A DNA stretch of 64,000 nucleotides from Novosphingobium sp. JCM 18896 (GTDB lineage: Bacteria; Pseudomonadota; Alphaproteobacteria; Sphingomonadales; Sphingomonadaceae): NCBI RefSeq assembly GCF_025938095.1, contig NZ_JAPCZF010000005.1, positions 463,141 through 527,140 on the forward strand. The letters are read 5' to 3'. Positions 58,030 to 64,000 of the stretch are shown here, in pieces; within the stretch, counting starts at the first letter, position 1; each line of letters begins with the position of its first letter. Made by a program: the position numbers and the translations under genes. The notes below the pieces were generated by a model, which ran no database searches, had not been told where the DNA came from, and saw nothing but the letters and a program-made list of their open reading frames with translations.

Positions 58030-58995
58030 CTATCCCGTTGACGCCGGCGTGAAATTCCCGCGTGGCGCTTCGTTCAGTCGCTTGGCGAGATCGGCCAGGG
58101 TGCCGAACTGGTCGATCGTGCGCACCAGCAGTTCGCGGTCCTTGCTCGCCTCGATGCCGCCGCTCTCGAACAGGTCCTTCGAGTCGATCAGGATCAGCAG
58201 CTCGCCGCCGCAGAACAGGCAGCGCAGGTTCGAGCCGGCGAAGGCCTGCTCGACCGCGGTCAGACGCTCGATGTATTCGGGGTGGACGAGGAAGCGCGCC
58301 TCGACCGGATCGTCGCCCCAGACGGTGAAGCGTGCCTCGAAGGTCTGGTCGACCATGTCGCAGCGGCCCAGGATCAGGCCGCCGAGCTTGATCTCCTCCT
58401 TTTCGCCGCCGAACCACTTCTTGCGTGCGCCGTCGCGCTCGACCAGCGTGGTGCCGTGGAAGCGGCGGGTGAAGCCGACCGACAGCACGACGCCGCGGAA
58501 CACGGTGCGCCACTTGGTCTTGCCGTCGTCCTCGTATTCGACCTCGCAATGGGCCTCGTAGACGCGGAAGGGCAGGGCGCCGATCGCGCCCGACCAGCCG
58601 TCTTCGAAGCTCGCGCGGTCGTAGCCGGGGGCCAGGCCGAACTTGCGCGCACGCGTCCATTCCTCGCCCGTCGCGGGTTCCATCGCATAGGTCAGGCCCA
58701 GCGCCTCGGCGATCGCGCCGTTGATCCCGCCCTTGATCGTCTTGGTCAGTTCGGTCTTGGCCATCTCGCCCCAGACCCAGCCGCCCAGGCCGATGAAGCC
58801 GCCGAACCAGAAGCCGGCTTCGGGATCCCTGGCCAGCAGCATGATCACGAAGCCGATGCCGAGCGCGGCATAGAGCGTCAGGCGCCGGCGATGCTTGACC
58901 TTGGCCTTGACCGTGTCGCGCGCCTCGCTCTGGCTCGCCAGCCACTGGCCCAGCGGACCCGCGAGCAGGACATCGGGATCGGGCCGCTCGATCAT
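58030..58995 (-). CDS. DUF3137 family membrane protein
   Basis: A 321-residue protein. After an N-terminal soluble stretch comes a pair of membrane segments (about 40-75, including L-Y-A-A-L-G-I-G-F-V-I-M and F-W-F-G-G-F-I-G-L-G-G-W-V-W-G). The large soluble domain is of the DUF3137 type (Y-E-A-H-C-E-V-E-Y, F-R-G-V-V-L-S-V-G-F, D-P-V-E-A-R-F-L-V-H-P-E-Y-I-E-R-L). Function is unknown. It is divergent from lemA, with starts 69 bases apart, a pairing that suggests the two membrane proteins act together. ATG at 58995; the long frame beyond it is an antisense shadow of lemA. Confidence 0.85.
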   Translation of the reverse strand: MIERPDPDVLLAGPLGQWLASQSEARDTVKAKVKHRRRLTLYAALGIGFVIMLLARDPEAGFWFGGFIGLGGWVWGEMAKTELTKTIKGGINGAIAEALGLTYAMEPATGEEWTRARKFGLAPGYDRASFEDGWSGAIGALPFRVYEAHCEVEYEDDGKTKWRTVFRGVVLSVGFTRRFHGTTLVERDGARKKWFGGEKEEIKLGGLILGRCDMVDQTFEARFTVWGDDPVEARFLVHPEYIERLTAVEQAFAGSNLRCLFCGGELLILIDSKDLFESGGIEASKDRELLVRTIDQFGTLADLAKRLNEAPRGNFTPASTG

Positions 58996-59064
58996 CGCGC
59001 TTGCCCTTCGGCGGCGATTTGATAGCCCTTCGCAAGGGCTTGGAGCTTCAAGGGGAAAGCGGAC

Positions 59065-59616
59065 ATGGCAATGATCGTCGTCGTAATCGCCATCGTGGTG
59101 GTTCTCGCGCTGATCCTGATCGGCATCTATAACCGGCTCGTGGCGCTCCGCCAGACCTGCCGGCAGGGCATGGCCGACATCGACGCGCAGCTGCGCCAGC
59201 GCAACGACCTGATCCCCAACCTGGTCTCGACGGTGAAGGGCTATGCCGCGCACGAGCAGGAGACCTTCGAGCAGGTGATCTCGGCGCGCAACCGGGCTGC
59301 GGGCGGCGGCGGGGCCGAAGCGGAGAAGGAGCTCAACGGTGCGATCGGCAAGCTGATGGCGCTGGGCGAGGCCTATCCCGATCTCAAGGCCAGCGCGAAC
59401 TTCCAGTCGCTTCAGGGCGAGCTCGCCGATACCGAAGACAAGCTCGCCGCGGCGCGCCGCGCGCTCAACAGCGCCTCGGCGCGCTACAACGCTGCGCGCG
59501 AGAGCTTTCCCGCGGTGCTCTTCGCTGGAGGCATGGGATTCGAGCCCTTCGCCTTCCACGAACTCGCGGCCGACGAGCGTGCCACCGTCGGTGCGGTGCC
59601 GAAGGTCTCGTTCTGA
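59065..59616 (+). CDS. lemA: LemA family protein
   Basis: A 183-residue membrane-anchored protein. An N-terminal transmembrane helix (3-22) is followed by a four-helix bundle with Y-N-R-L-V-A-L-R-Q, A-D-I-D-A-Q-L-R-Q-R-N-D-L-I-P-N-L-V and A-A-R-R-A-L-N-S-A-S-A-R-Y-N. These are diagnostic for LemA. The molecular function is unknown. A second in-frame ATG at 59071 is possible. Its divergent neighbour is the DUF3137 protein. Confidence 0.92.
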   Translation: MAMIVVVIAIVVVLALILIGIYNRLVALRQTCRQGMADIDAQLRQRNDLIPNLVSTVKGYAAHEQETFEQVISARNRAAGGGGAEAEKELNGAIGKLMALGEAYPDLKASANFQSLQGELADTEDKLAAARRALNSASARYNAARESFPAVLFAGGMGFEPFAFHELAADERATVGAVPKVSF

Positions 59617-59764
59617 GTCTCGCGATCGCCGACGAGTCGCCGTATTTGCACCCCAAATCGTCGTTCGACATTGGTCTAATCGACGTCTGGGCACGCCGAA
59701 AACTGTCATATATGTCATTGGTTTGACGTGATTTGTTGAGTGAATCCAACATTGTGGCATTTCT

Positions 59765-59898
59765 GTGAAAATGGGGGCCCATTTTCACTTGCAGTTCACC
59801 ACCACGCCCCTATATCGACCCCCCGCTGCCCCATGGGGACTTCCAATAACCGCAAGGCAGCCTTGTCCATCTAACCGTGTTTTTGGGGGTCCCTTGAG
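59765..59898 (+). promoter_or_regulatory. Structured leader of the ornithine decarboxylase gene (candidate speF-type leader)
   Basis: Three pairings are visible. Hairpin 59765-59788 has arms GTGAAAATGG / CCATTTTCAC (10 bp). Hairpin 59853-59865 has CAAGG-CAG-CCTTG, flanked by outer GGAC (59837) / GTCC (59865). A long-range helix pairs 59817-59823 (GACCCCC) with 59885-59891 (GGGGGTC). The last includes the purine run just before the TTG start, so it could hide the ribosome-binding site. A possible -35, TTGACG, is at 59723. A leader RNA class named speF is known upstream of alphaproteobacterial ornithine decarboxylases; identity with it is inferred from position only. Confidence 0.5.
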
Positions 59899-61101
59899 TT
59901 GCACATTCACCAAGACGCATCGGCTGTAGCGCGCACCTTCGCGCCTGACGAACCGGTCCTTCTGAACCGCCCGCAAGCCGCGGCGCGGGCAGCACGGTTC
60001 TTCGTCGAAAAGTTCCCGGGCAAGTCGCTCTATGCGGTGAAGGCTAATCCTTCGCCCGAGCTGATCCGCGTGCTGTGGGATTCGGGCGTGACGCATTACG
60101 ACGTCGCCTCGATCGCCGAAGTGCGCCTGGTTCGCGAGACGCTGCCCGAGGCCGAGCTGTGCTTCATGCACCCGGTCAAGCCGGCGGCCGCCATTGCCGA
60201 GGCCTACAAGGTCCACGGCGTGCGCACCTTCAGCCTCGACAGCCACGAAGAGCTGGCCAAGATCGTCAAGGCGACCGCCGACGAGAACGGCGAGCCCGCG
60301 ACCGACCTGCGTCTCTGCGTGCGCCTGCGCGTCTCCTCCGAATATTCGGAGCTGAGCCTGGCCTCGAAGTTCGGCGTCGATCTGGCCGATGCGGCGCCGC
60401 TGCTCCAGGCGACTCGTCAGGTCGCCGACTGGCTCGGCATCTGCTTCCACGTCGGCAGCCAGGCGATGACGCCCTTCGCCTATGTCCAGGCGCTCGAGCG
60501 CGTCCGCGCGGCGATCGTCGATGCGTCGGTCACGGTCGACATCATCGATGTCGGCGGGGGCTTCCCCTCGGTCTATCCGGGCATGGAACCGCCGCCGCTC
60601 GAGGACTACTTCGCCTCGATCCACCGCGCCGCCGAATCGCTGCCGGTGTCGTACTCGTCCGAGCTGTGGTGCGAGCCCGGTCGTGCGCTCTGCGCCGAGT
60701 ACAACTCGCTGATCGTCAAGGTCGAGAAGCGCCGCGGCAACGAGCTGTTCATCAACGACGGTGCCTATGGCGCGCTGTTCGATGCCGCGCACCTCGGCTG
60801 GCGTTTCCCCGTCCGCTCGCTGGCACCGGTCCAGGGTGAGGCCGAGGAGGGCTTCGCCTTCTACGGCCCGACCTGCGACGACGGTGACTACATGAAGGGC
60901 CCGTTCCCGCTGCCCGCGGACATCGAGCCCGGCGACTACATCGAGATCGGCATGCTCGGGGCCTATGGTTCGGCCATGCGCACCGGCTTCAACGGCTTCG
61001 GCCAGGGCGCCGCGATCGAGGTGTCGGACGAGCCGATGTCGAGCCTCTACACGGGCCGCCGCGATCCGCGCGTGTCGGACAACGTCGTCTCGCTGCGCTG
61101 A
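59899..61101 (+). CDS. Ornithine/lysine decarboxylase (fold III, PLP-dependent)
   Basis: Makes putrescine from ornithine (or cadaverine from lysine), the substrate of the carboxyspermidine pathway encoded just upstream. 400 residues of the eukaryotic-ODC-like family. The PLP lysine is K48 in Y-A-V-K-A-N-P. Other landmarks are F-H-V-G-S-Q, D-I-I-D-V-G-G-G-F-P, W-C-E-P-G-R-A-L and the active-site G-P-T-C-D-D-G-D. The start is a TTG at 59899, as in the carboxyspermidine dehydrogenase gene. A structured leader precedes it and a strong terminator follows. Ornithine versus lysine preference cannot be read from the sequence. Confidence 0.9.
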   Translation: MHIHQDASAVARTFAPDEPVLLNRPQAAARAARFFVEKFPGKSLYAVKANPSPELIRVLWDSGVTHYDVASIAEVRLVRETLPEAELCFMHPVKPAAAIAEAYKVHGVRTFSLDSHEELAKIVKATADENGEPATDLRLCVRLRVSSEYSELSLASKFGVDLADAAPLLQATRQVADWLGICFHVGSQAMTPFAYVQALERVRAAIVDASVTVDIIDVGGGFPSVYPGMEPPPLEDYFASIHRAAESLPVSYSSELWCEPGRALCAEYNSLIVKVEKRRGNELFINDGAYGALFDAAHLGWRFPVRSLAPVQGEAEEGFAFYGPTCDDGDYMKGPFPLPADIEPGDYIEIGMLGAYGSAMRTGFNGFGQGAAIEVSDEPMSSLYTGRRDPRVSDNVVSLR

Positions 61102-61120
61102 ACCGCTAGCCATCCAAACG

Positions 61121-61157
61121 AAAAGCCCCCGGGAGCCAAGGCTGCCGGGGGCTTTTT
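61121..61157. terminator. Strong bidirectional intrinsic terminator
   Basis: A perfect 12-bp stem (AAAAGCCCCCGG / CCGGGGGCTTTT) with an inner AGCC-AA-GGCT hairpin and T/A runs on both sides. It lies between the convergent ornithine decarboxylase and MHYT-GGDEF-EAL genes, 19 bases from the first stop and 20 from the other. Confidence 0.93.
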
Positions 61158-61177
61158 CGTTTCTGCGGTGCGGACCG

Positions 61178-63520
61178 TCAGGCGGCGCGCTGATCGATGT
61201 CGACGCGGCCGCCGACGATCTCGTCGAACTGCTCGATCGGCGCGGGCCGGCTGATCGCATAGCCCTGTATCAGTTCGCAGCCCTTGCGCTTGAGCATGTC
61301 GATCTGCACCTCGGTCTCGACGCCTTCGGCGAGGATCTCGACGTCGAGACCCTTGGCCAGGCCGATGATCGCCCGGATGATCGCGCGCGACTGCGGATTG
61401 GTCTCCATGTCGCGGATGAAGGTCTGGTCGATCTTGACCTTGTCGAAGGGGAACTGGCGGAAATAGCTGAGCGACGAATAGCCGGTGCCGAAATCATCCA
61501 TCGAGATCTGCACGCCCAGCGCCTTGAGCGCGTTGAGGATCTTGAGCGCACCGTCGGCGTCCTTGACCAGCACGCCCTCGGTGATCTCGATGTCGAGACG
61601 GTGAGCCTCGAGCCCGGACCAGGCCAGCGCCGAGGCGACGATCTCGACGATGTTGCCCGTGGTGAACTGGACCGGCGAGAGGTTGACCGCGATCTTGAGA
61701 CCGTTCGGCCAGCGCGCCGCCTCGCGGCAGGCCTCGCGCATGACCCATTCGCCGATCGGCACGATCAGGCCGGTCTCTTCGGCCAGCGGGATGAAGGTCG
61801 TGGGCGATATCTGGCCGAGCTCGGGATGGGTCCAGCGCAGCAGAGCCTCGAAGCCGATGATCTCGTCCGTGGTGAGGTTGGCCAGCGGCTGGTAATGAAG
61901 CTGGAGCTGACCTTCCTGCAGCGCGGTGCGCAGCTCCGCCTTCATGCGGAAGGCCTCGACCACCTGATCGTCCATGCCGCAGTCGAAGAAGCGGAAGCAC
62001 GAGCGGCCGTCGCCCTTGGCGCGATAGAGCGCGAGATCGGCACGGCTGTGCAAGGTCTGGGCGTCGTGCGCGTTGGTCGGCGCATAGGCAATGCCGATCG
62101 AGGCGCCGATCGTGATCGTCTGCTCCTCGATCGTGAACGATGCGGACAGCTCCTCGATGATGTCCTCGGCCAGCTGCGAGGCGCGCGCCGGCGTGCGGTT
62201 GGTCAGCACGGCGAACTCGTCGCCGCCGAGGCGGGCGAGCAGTTCGCTCTTGTCGAGCAGCGCGCTGATGCGGCGCGTGACCTTGATCAGCAGCGTGTCG
62301 CCGATCGGATGGCCGTAGAGATCGTTGACCGGCTTGAAGCGATCGAGATCGATGCACAGCAGGCCCAGCGGTTGCGCCGCGTCGGCATCGGCGAGGCGTT
62401 GCTCGAGCGCGCGGTTGAAGGCCAGGCGGTTGCCGACGCCGGTCAGTGGATCGTGGGTGGCAAGGTGGGCGATGCGCGCCGCGGCGGCCTTGCGATCGCT
62501 GATGTCGCGCACGACGAGCAGGGTGCAGGGCTTGCCGAGCATGGAAGTTCGGCGCAGCGCGGCTTCGATGTCGAGCGGCTCGGCATCGGGACGCACGAGC
62601 AGCGTCTCGATGAACGGCGCCTCACGCTCGGCACCCGCGAGATCGGGGATAAGGTCGCCAAGCTCGATCTGTTCGGGGGCTTCGCCTTCGGCATAGCCGG
62701 CGAGCTTCCAGAATACGGCATTGGCATCGATGATACGGTCGTCCTCGAGCACGGCGAGGCCTTCCATCGCGGTGTCGGCGAACAGCTTCATGCGCTGTGC
62801 CTCTTCCTGGCCGCTTGTGATGATCCGACGCTCGGTCTTCAGCATGACCAGGCTGACGGTCAGCAGCGCGACGACGAAGGCGGAGACGACGATCGTCAGG
62901 CTCTGTGGGCTGATCGAGCTCGGCGAAATCACGACGCCAGGATCGGGCACGATCGTGATCGCCGACATCGAGCCGAAGTGGATCGCGGCGACGGCCAGGG
63001 TGAACAGCAGCGCCGGGATGACCGTGAGCCGCGTCTTGAAGCGGCCGAAGGTCCAGCTCGATGCGGCAACGAACAGCGCGCCGACGGTCGAGGCTGCCAG
63101 GATCGTCGAGAAGTCGTATTCGAGCCGGCCCGTCGTCTCGAGCGCGGCCATGCCGATGAAATGCATGGTCGAGATGCCGACGGTCATCTGCAGCGAGCCC
63201 CAGACGATCGAGCGGATGTTCATGGCCGCGAAGCAGACCGCGAAGCAGACCAGGAACGAAAGCGTGGTCAGCAGCGGCGAATAGGCGCTGGGCAGATGCG
63301 GCTGATAGGCGAGCATCGCGATGAAATGCGTGGCCCAGATGCCCGAGGCGACGACGAAGCCGATCATAACGCTCCAGCGACGCTGCGGCAGGGTGGCCAT
63401 GCGGCGAATGTCGCCAGCCAGCGTGAAGCTCGTCAGCTCGGTGAAGAAGCAGATCGCGACCGCGACGAGCAGCAGGCGCAGATCGTGCTCCTGCGCGATG
63501 CAGCTATAGACCCTTAGCAT
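61178..63520 (-). CDS. MHYT-GGDEF-EAL cyclic-di-GMP enzyme
   Basis: A 780-residue membrane sensor/c-di-GMP turnover protein. The N-terminal MHYT domain (about 1-225, seven membrane helices) has T-H-F-I-A-M, M-H-F-I-G-M and I-H-F-G-S-M, thought to bind copper and sense diatomic gases. A PAS-like region is at about 255-350. The GGDEF domain has an intact R-L-G-G-D-E-F-A-V-L. The EAL domain has G-F-E-A-L-L-R-W, N-L-S-P, D-D-F-G-T-G-Y-S-S-L and E-G-V-E-T. Both catalytic domains look active. ATG at 63520 (M-L-R-V-Y-S-C). Convergent with ornithine decarboxylase. Confidence 0.94.
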   Translation of the reverse strand: MLRVYSCIAQEHDLRLLLVAVAICFFTELTSFTLAGDIRRMATLPQRRWSVMIGFVVASGIWATHFIAMLAYQPHLPSAYSPLLTTLSFLVCFAVCFAAMNIRSIVWGSLQMTVGISTMHFIGMAALETTGRLEYDFSTILAASTVGALFVAASSWTFGRFKTRLTVIPALLFTLAVAAIHFGSMSAITIVPDPGVVISPSSISPQSLTIVVSAFVVALLTVSLVMLKTERRIITSGQEEAQRMKLFADTAMEGLAVLEDDRIIDANAVFWKLAGYAEGEAPEQIELGDLIPDLAGAEREAPFIETLLVRPDAEPLDIEAALRRTSMLGKPCTLLVVRDISDRKAAAARIAHLATHDPLTGVGNRLAFNRALEQRLADADAAQPLGLLCIDLDRFKPVNDLYGHPIGDTLLIKVTRRISALLDKSELLARLGGDEFAVLTNRTPARASQLAEDIIEELSASFTIEEQTITIGASIGIAYAPTNAHDAQTLHSRADLALYRAKGDGRSCFRFFDCGMDDQVVEAFRMKAELRTALQEGQLQLHYQPLANLTTDEIIGFEALLRWTHPELGQISPTTFIPLAEETGLIVPIGEWVMREACREAARWPNGLKIAVNLSPVQFTTGNIVEIVASALAWSGLEAHRLDIEITEGVLVKDADGALKILNALKALGVQISMDDFGTGYSSLSYFRQFPFDKVKIDQTFIRDMETNPQSRAIIRAIIGLAKGLDVEILAEGVETEVQIDMLKRKGCELIQGYAISRPAPIEQFDEIVGGRVDIDQRAA

Positions 63521-63543
63521 TGTAGTTTCGCGACCTCTCTGCA

Positions 63544-63563
63544 CCCCCAATCCCACTTGGGGG
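63544..63563 (-). promoter_or_regulatory. Inverted repeat just upstream of the MHYT-GGDEF-EAL gene
   Basis: CCCCCAA (63544-63550) and TTGGGGG (63557-63563) are perfect mirrors 24 bases upstream of the start codon. It may be an operator or a leader hairpin. Confidence 0.3.
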
Positions 63564-63674
63564 CGGACCGGTATTTACCTGCCCGTAGAAGACCCGATTA
63601 AAGGAAACTGGTGAATCAAATGGTAGGCGCCGCTCGCAGTTCTACCGAGAAGCCTACGACCTTGGTCTAACCGC

Positions 63675-63738
63675 GTTTGGCGTCGTCCCAAACGAGATCG
63701 GCCACGGCGATGCGAAGCTGCATGCGCCGTGGCCGATC
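63675..63738 (-). terminator. Tandem hairpins downstream of hemA
   Basis: Read on the minus strand from hemA, first a long hairpin appears: arms GATCGGCCACGGC (63696-63708) and GCCGTGGCCGATC (63726-63738), perfect over 13 bp. Then comes GTTTGG-CGTCGTC-CCAAAC (63675-63693). There is no clear U-run, so it may act as a transcript-stabilising 3' structure rather than a classical terminator. Confidence 0.5.
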
Positions 63739-63765
63739 TTGTCGAAACCGCGAAGGTTCAGAGAG

Positions 63766-64000
63766 TTAAGCCGCTTCGAGCAGTTCCATGTCGAGGCGTT
63801 CCCAGATCTCGACGAGCGCGGCGGTGAGCTCGCGCATCATCTCTTCGGAGTGGCTGGGACCGGGGGTGAAGCGCAGGCGCTCGGTGCCGCGCGGCACGGT
63901 CGGGAAGTTGATCGGCTGGACGTAGACGCCGTATTCGGCGAGCAGGATGTCGCTGATCTTCTTGGCCTTGACCGGATCGCCGACCATCAAGGGCACGATG
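63766..64000 (-). CDS. hemA: 5-aminolevulinate synthase, C-terminal part (runs off the window)
   Basis: C-terminal residues of the C4-pathway haem enzyme (glycine plus succinyl-CoA to aminolevulinate). Visible are I-V-P-L-M-V-G-D-P-V-K-A-K-K-I-S-D-I-L-L, the substrate-binding region Y-G-V-Y-V-Q-P-I-N-F-P-T-V-P-R-G-T-E-R-L-R-F-T-P-G-P and the terminal helix. These match ALAS. The 5' part lies beyond position 64000. The C4 enzyme is a good marker of Alphaproteobacteria. Confidence 0.93.
   Translation of the reverse strand, partial: IVPLMVGDPVKAKKISDILLAEYGVYVQPINFPTVPRGTERLRFTPGPSHSEEMMRELTAALVEIWERLDMELLEAA

Noticed and set aside
59702..59716. CTGTCAT followed by ATGTCAT upstream of ornithine decarboxylase, resembling a Pho box
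   Set aside because: The two units are spaced 9 bases apart instead of 11, and no phosphate-related gene follows.
59712..59726. Four-codon mini-ORF (ATG TCA TTG GTT TGA) before the ornithine decarboxylase leader
   Set aside because: It overlaps the likely -35 region and has no ribosome-binding site, so it is probably not transcribed.
1..64000. tRNA, rRNA, insertion sequences or prophage genes
   Set aside because: None seen on reading the intergenic gaps. No gap exceeds about 300 bases, and no transposase or integrase is encoded.

Overview
The window is a 64 kb, high-GC, densely packed chromosomal segment with 60 protein genes called. No rRNA, tRNA, prophage, insertion sequence or CRISPR array was seen. 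The gene content points to an aerobic alphaproteobacterium of the Sphingomonadaceae: alphaproteobacterial-type sdhCDA, a 5-aminolevulinate synthase (C4 haem pathway), ETF-ubiquinone oxidoreductase, korAB, lolCD, and dispersed intergenic palindromes of the kind common in sphingomonads. Genes for a carboxy(nor)spermidine route and an ornithine decarboxylase fit the spermidine-containing genera (Novosphingobium, Sphingobium, Sphingopyxis) better than homospermidine-type Sphingomonas. That placement is inference.

Layout. 1-2.7 kb: sdhC-sdhD-sdhA closed by a strong terminator, without sdhB. 2.7-13.5 kb: accessory metabolic and envelope genes (membrane protein, small subtilase, FMN/FAD/4Fe-4S oxidoreductase, CreD, FMN-dependent hydroxyacid dehydrogenase, zinc metallopeptidase, 3-hydroxybutyrate dehydrogenase, M28 peptidase). 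13.5-17.6 kb: guaB, rsmB, a TPR protein and rppH. 17.6-24.3 kb: korAB, PAP2 phosphatase, YdjM-like protein, photolyase and a PilZ protein. 24.3-31.3 kb: SDR, purF, lolC/E-lolD, glutathione peroxidase and a Yip1-like protein. 31.4-43.6 kb: dnaE, acyl-CoA ligase, radical SAM protein, arylamine N-acetyltransferase, moaB-slt and a UDG-like protein. 43.7-52.4 kb: ETF-QO, ispE, N-formylglutamate amidohydrolase-like gene, ilvD, a lipoprotein, NAD(P)HX repair enzyme, an RNA uracil methyltransferase and a MAPEG protein. 52.4-61.1 kb: a lipid/polyamine block. 61.2-64 kb: an MHYT-GGDEF-EAL protein and the 3' end of hemA.

The most coherent functional block is 52.4-61.1 kb. btaA and btaB, for betaine lipid (DGTS) synthesis, are translationally coupled. 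A Pho-box-like 7-4-7 direct repeat lies upstream of btaA. Divergent from it runs a four-gene operon that starts with carboxyspermidine dehydrogenase and ends with carboxyspermidine decarboxylase (nspC). Ornithine decarboxylase follows 2 kb later behind a structured leader that could mask its ribosome-binding site. Together these can make putrescine and then spermidine without decarboxylated S-adenosylmethionine, next to a lipid pathway that consumes S-adenosylmethionine.

A second theme is a set of intergenic inverted repeats. Five sit directly behind genes with GGGGAGGA- or GGGGAAGGA-type ends (13.5, 16.9, 29.9, 45.3 and 57.9 kb), one has perfect 33-bp arms (35.0 kb), and one carries CTTCGAC-type arms (48.9 kb). 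Four lie precisely between convergent genes. In two places the repeat appears to have been absorbed into a gene's expression signals: its arm forms the Shine-Dalgarno sequence of ispE, and another arm encodes the first residues of a lipoprotein signal peptide.
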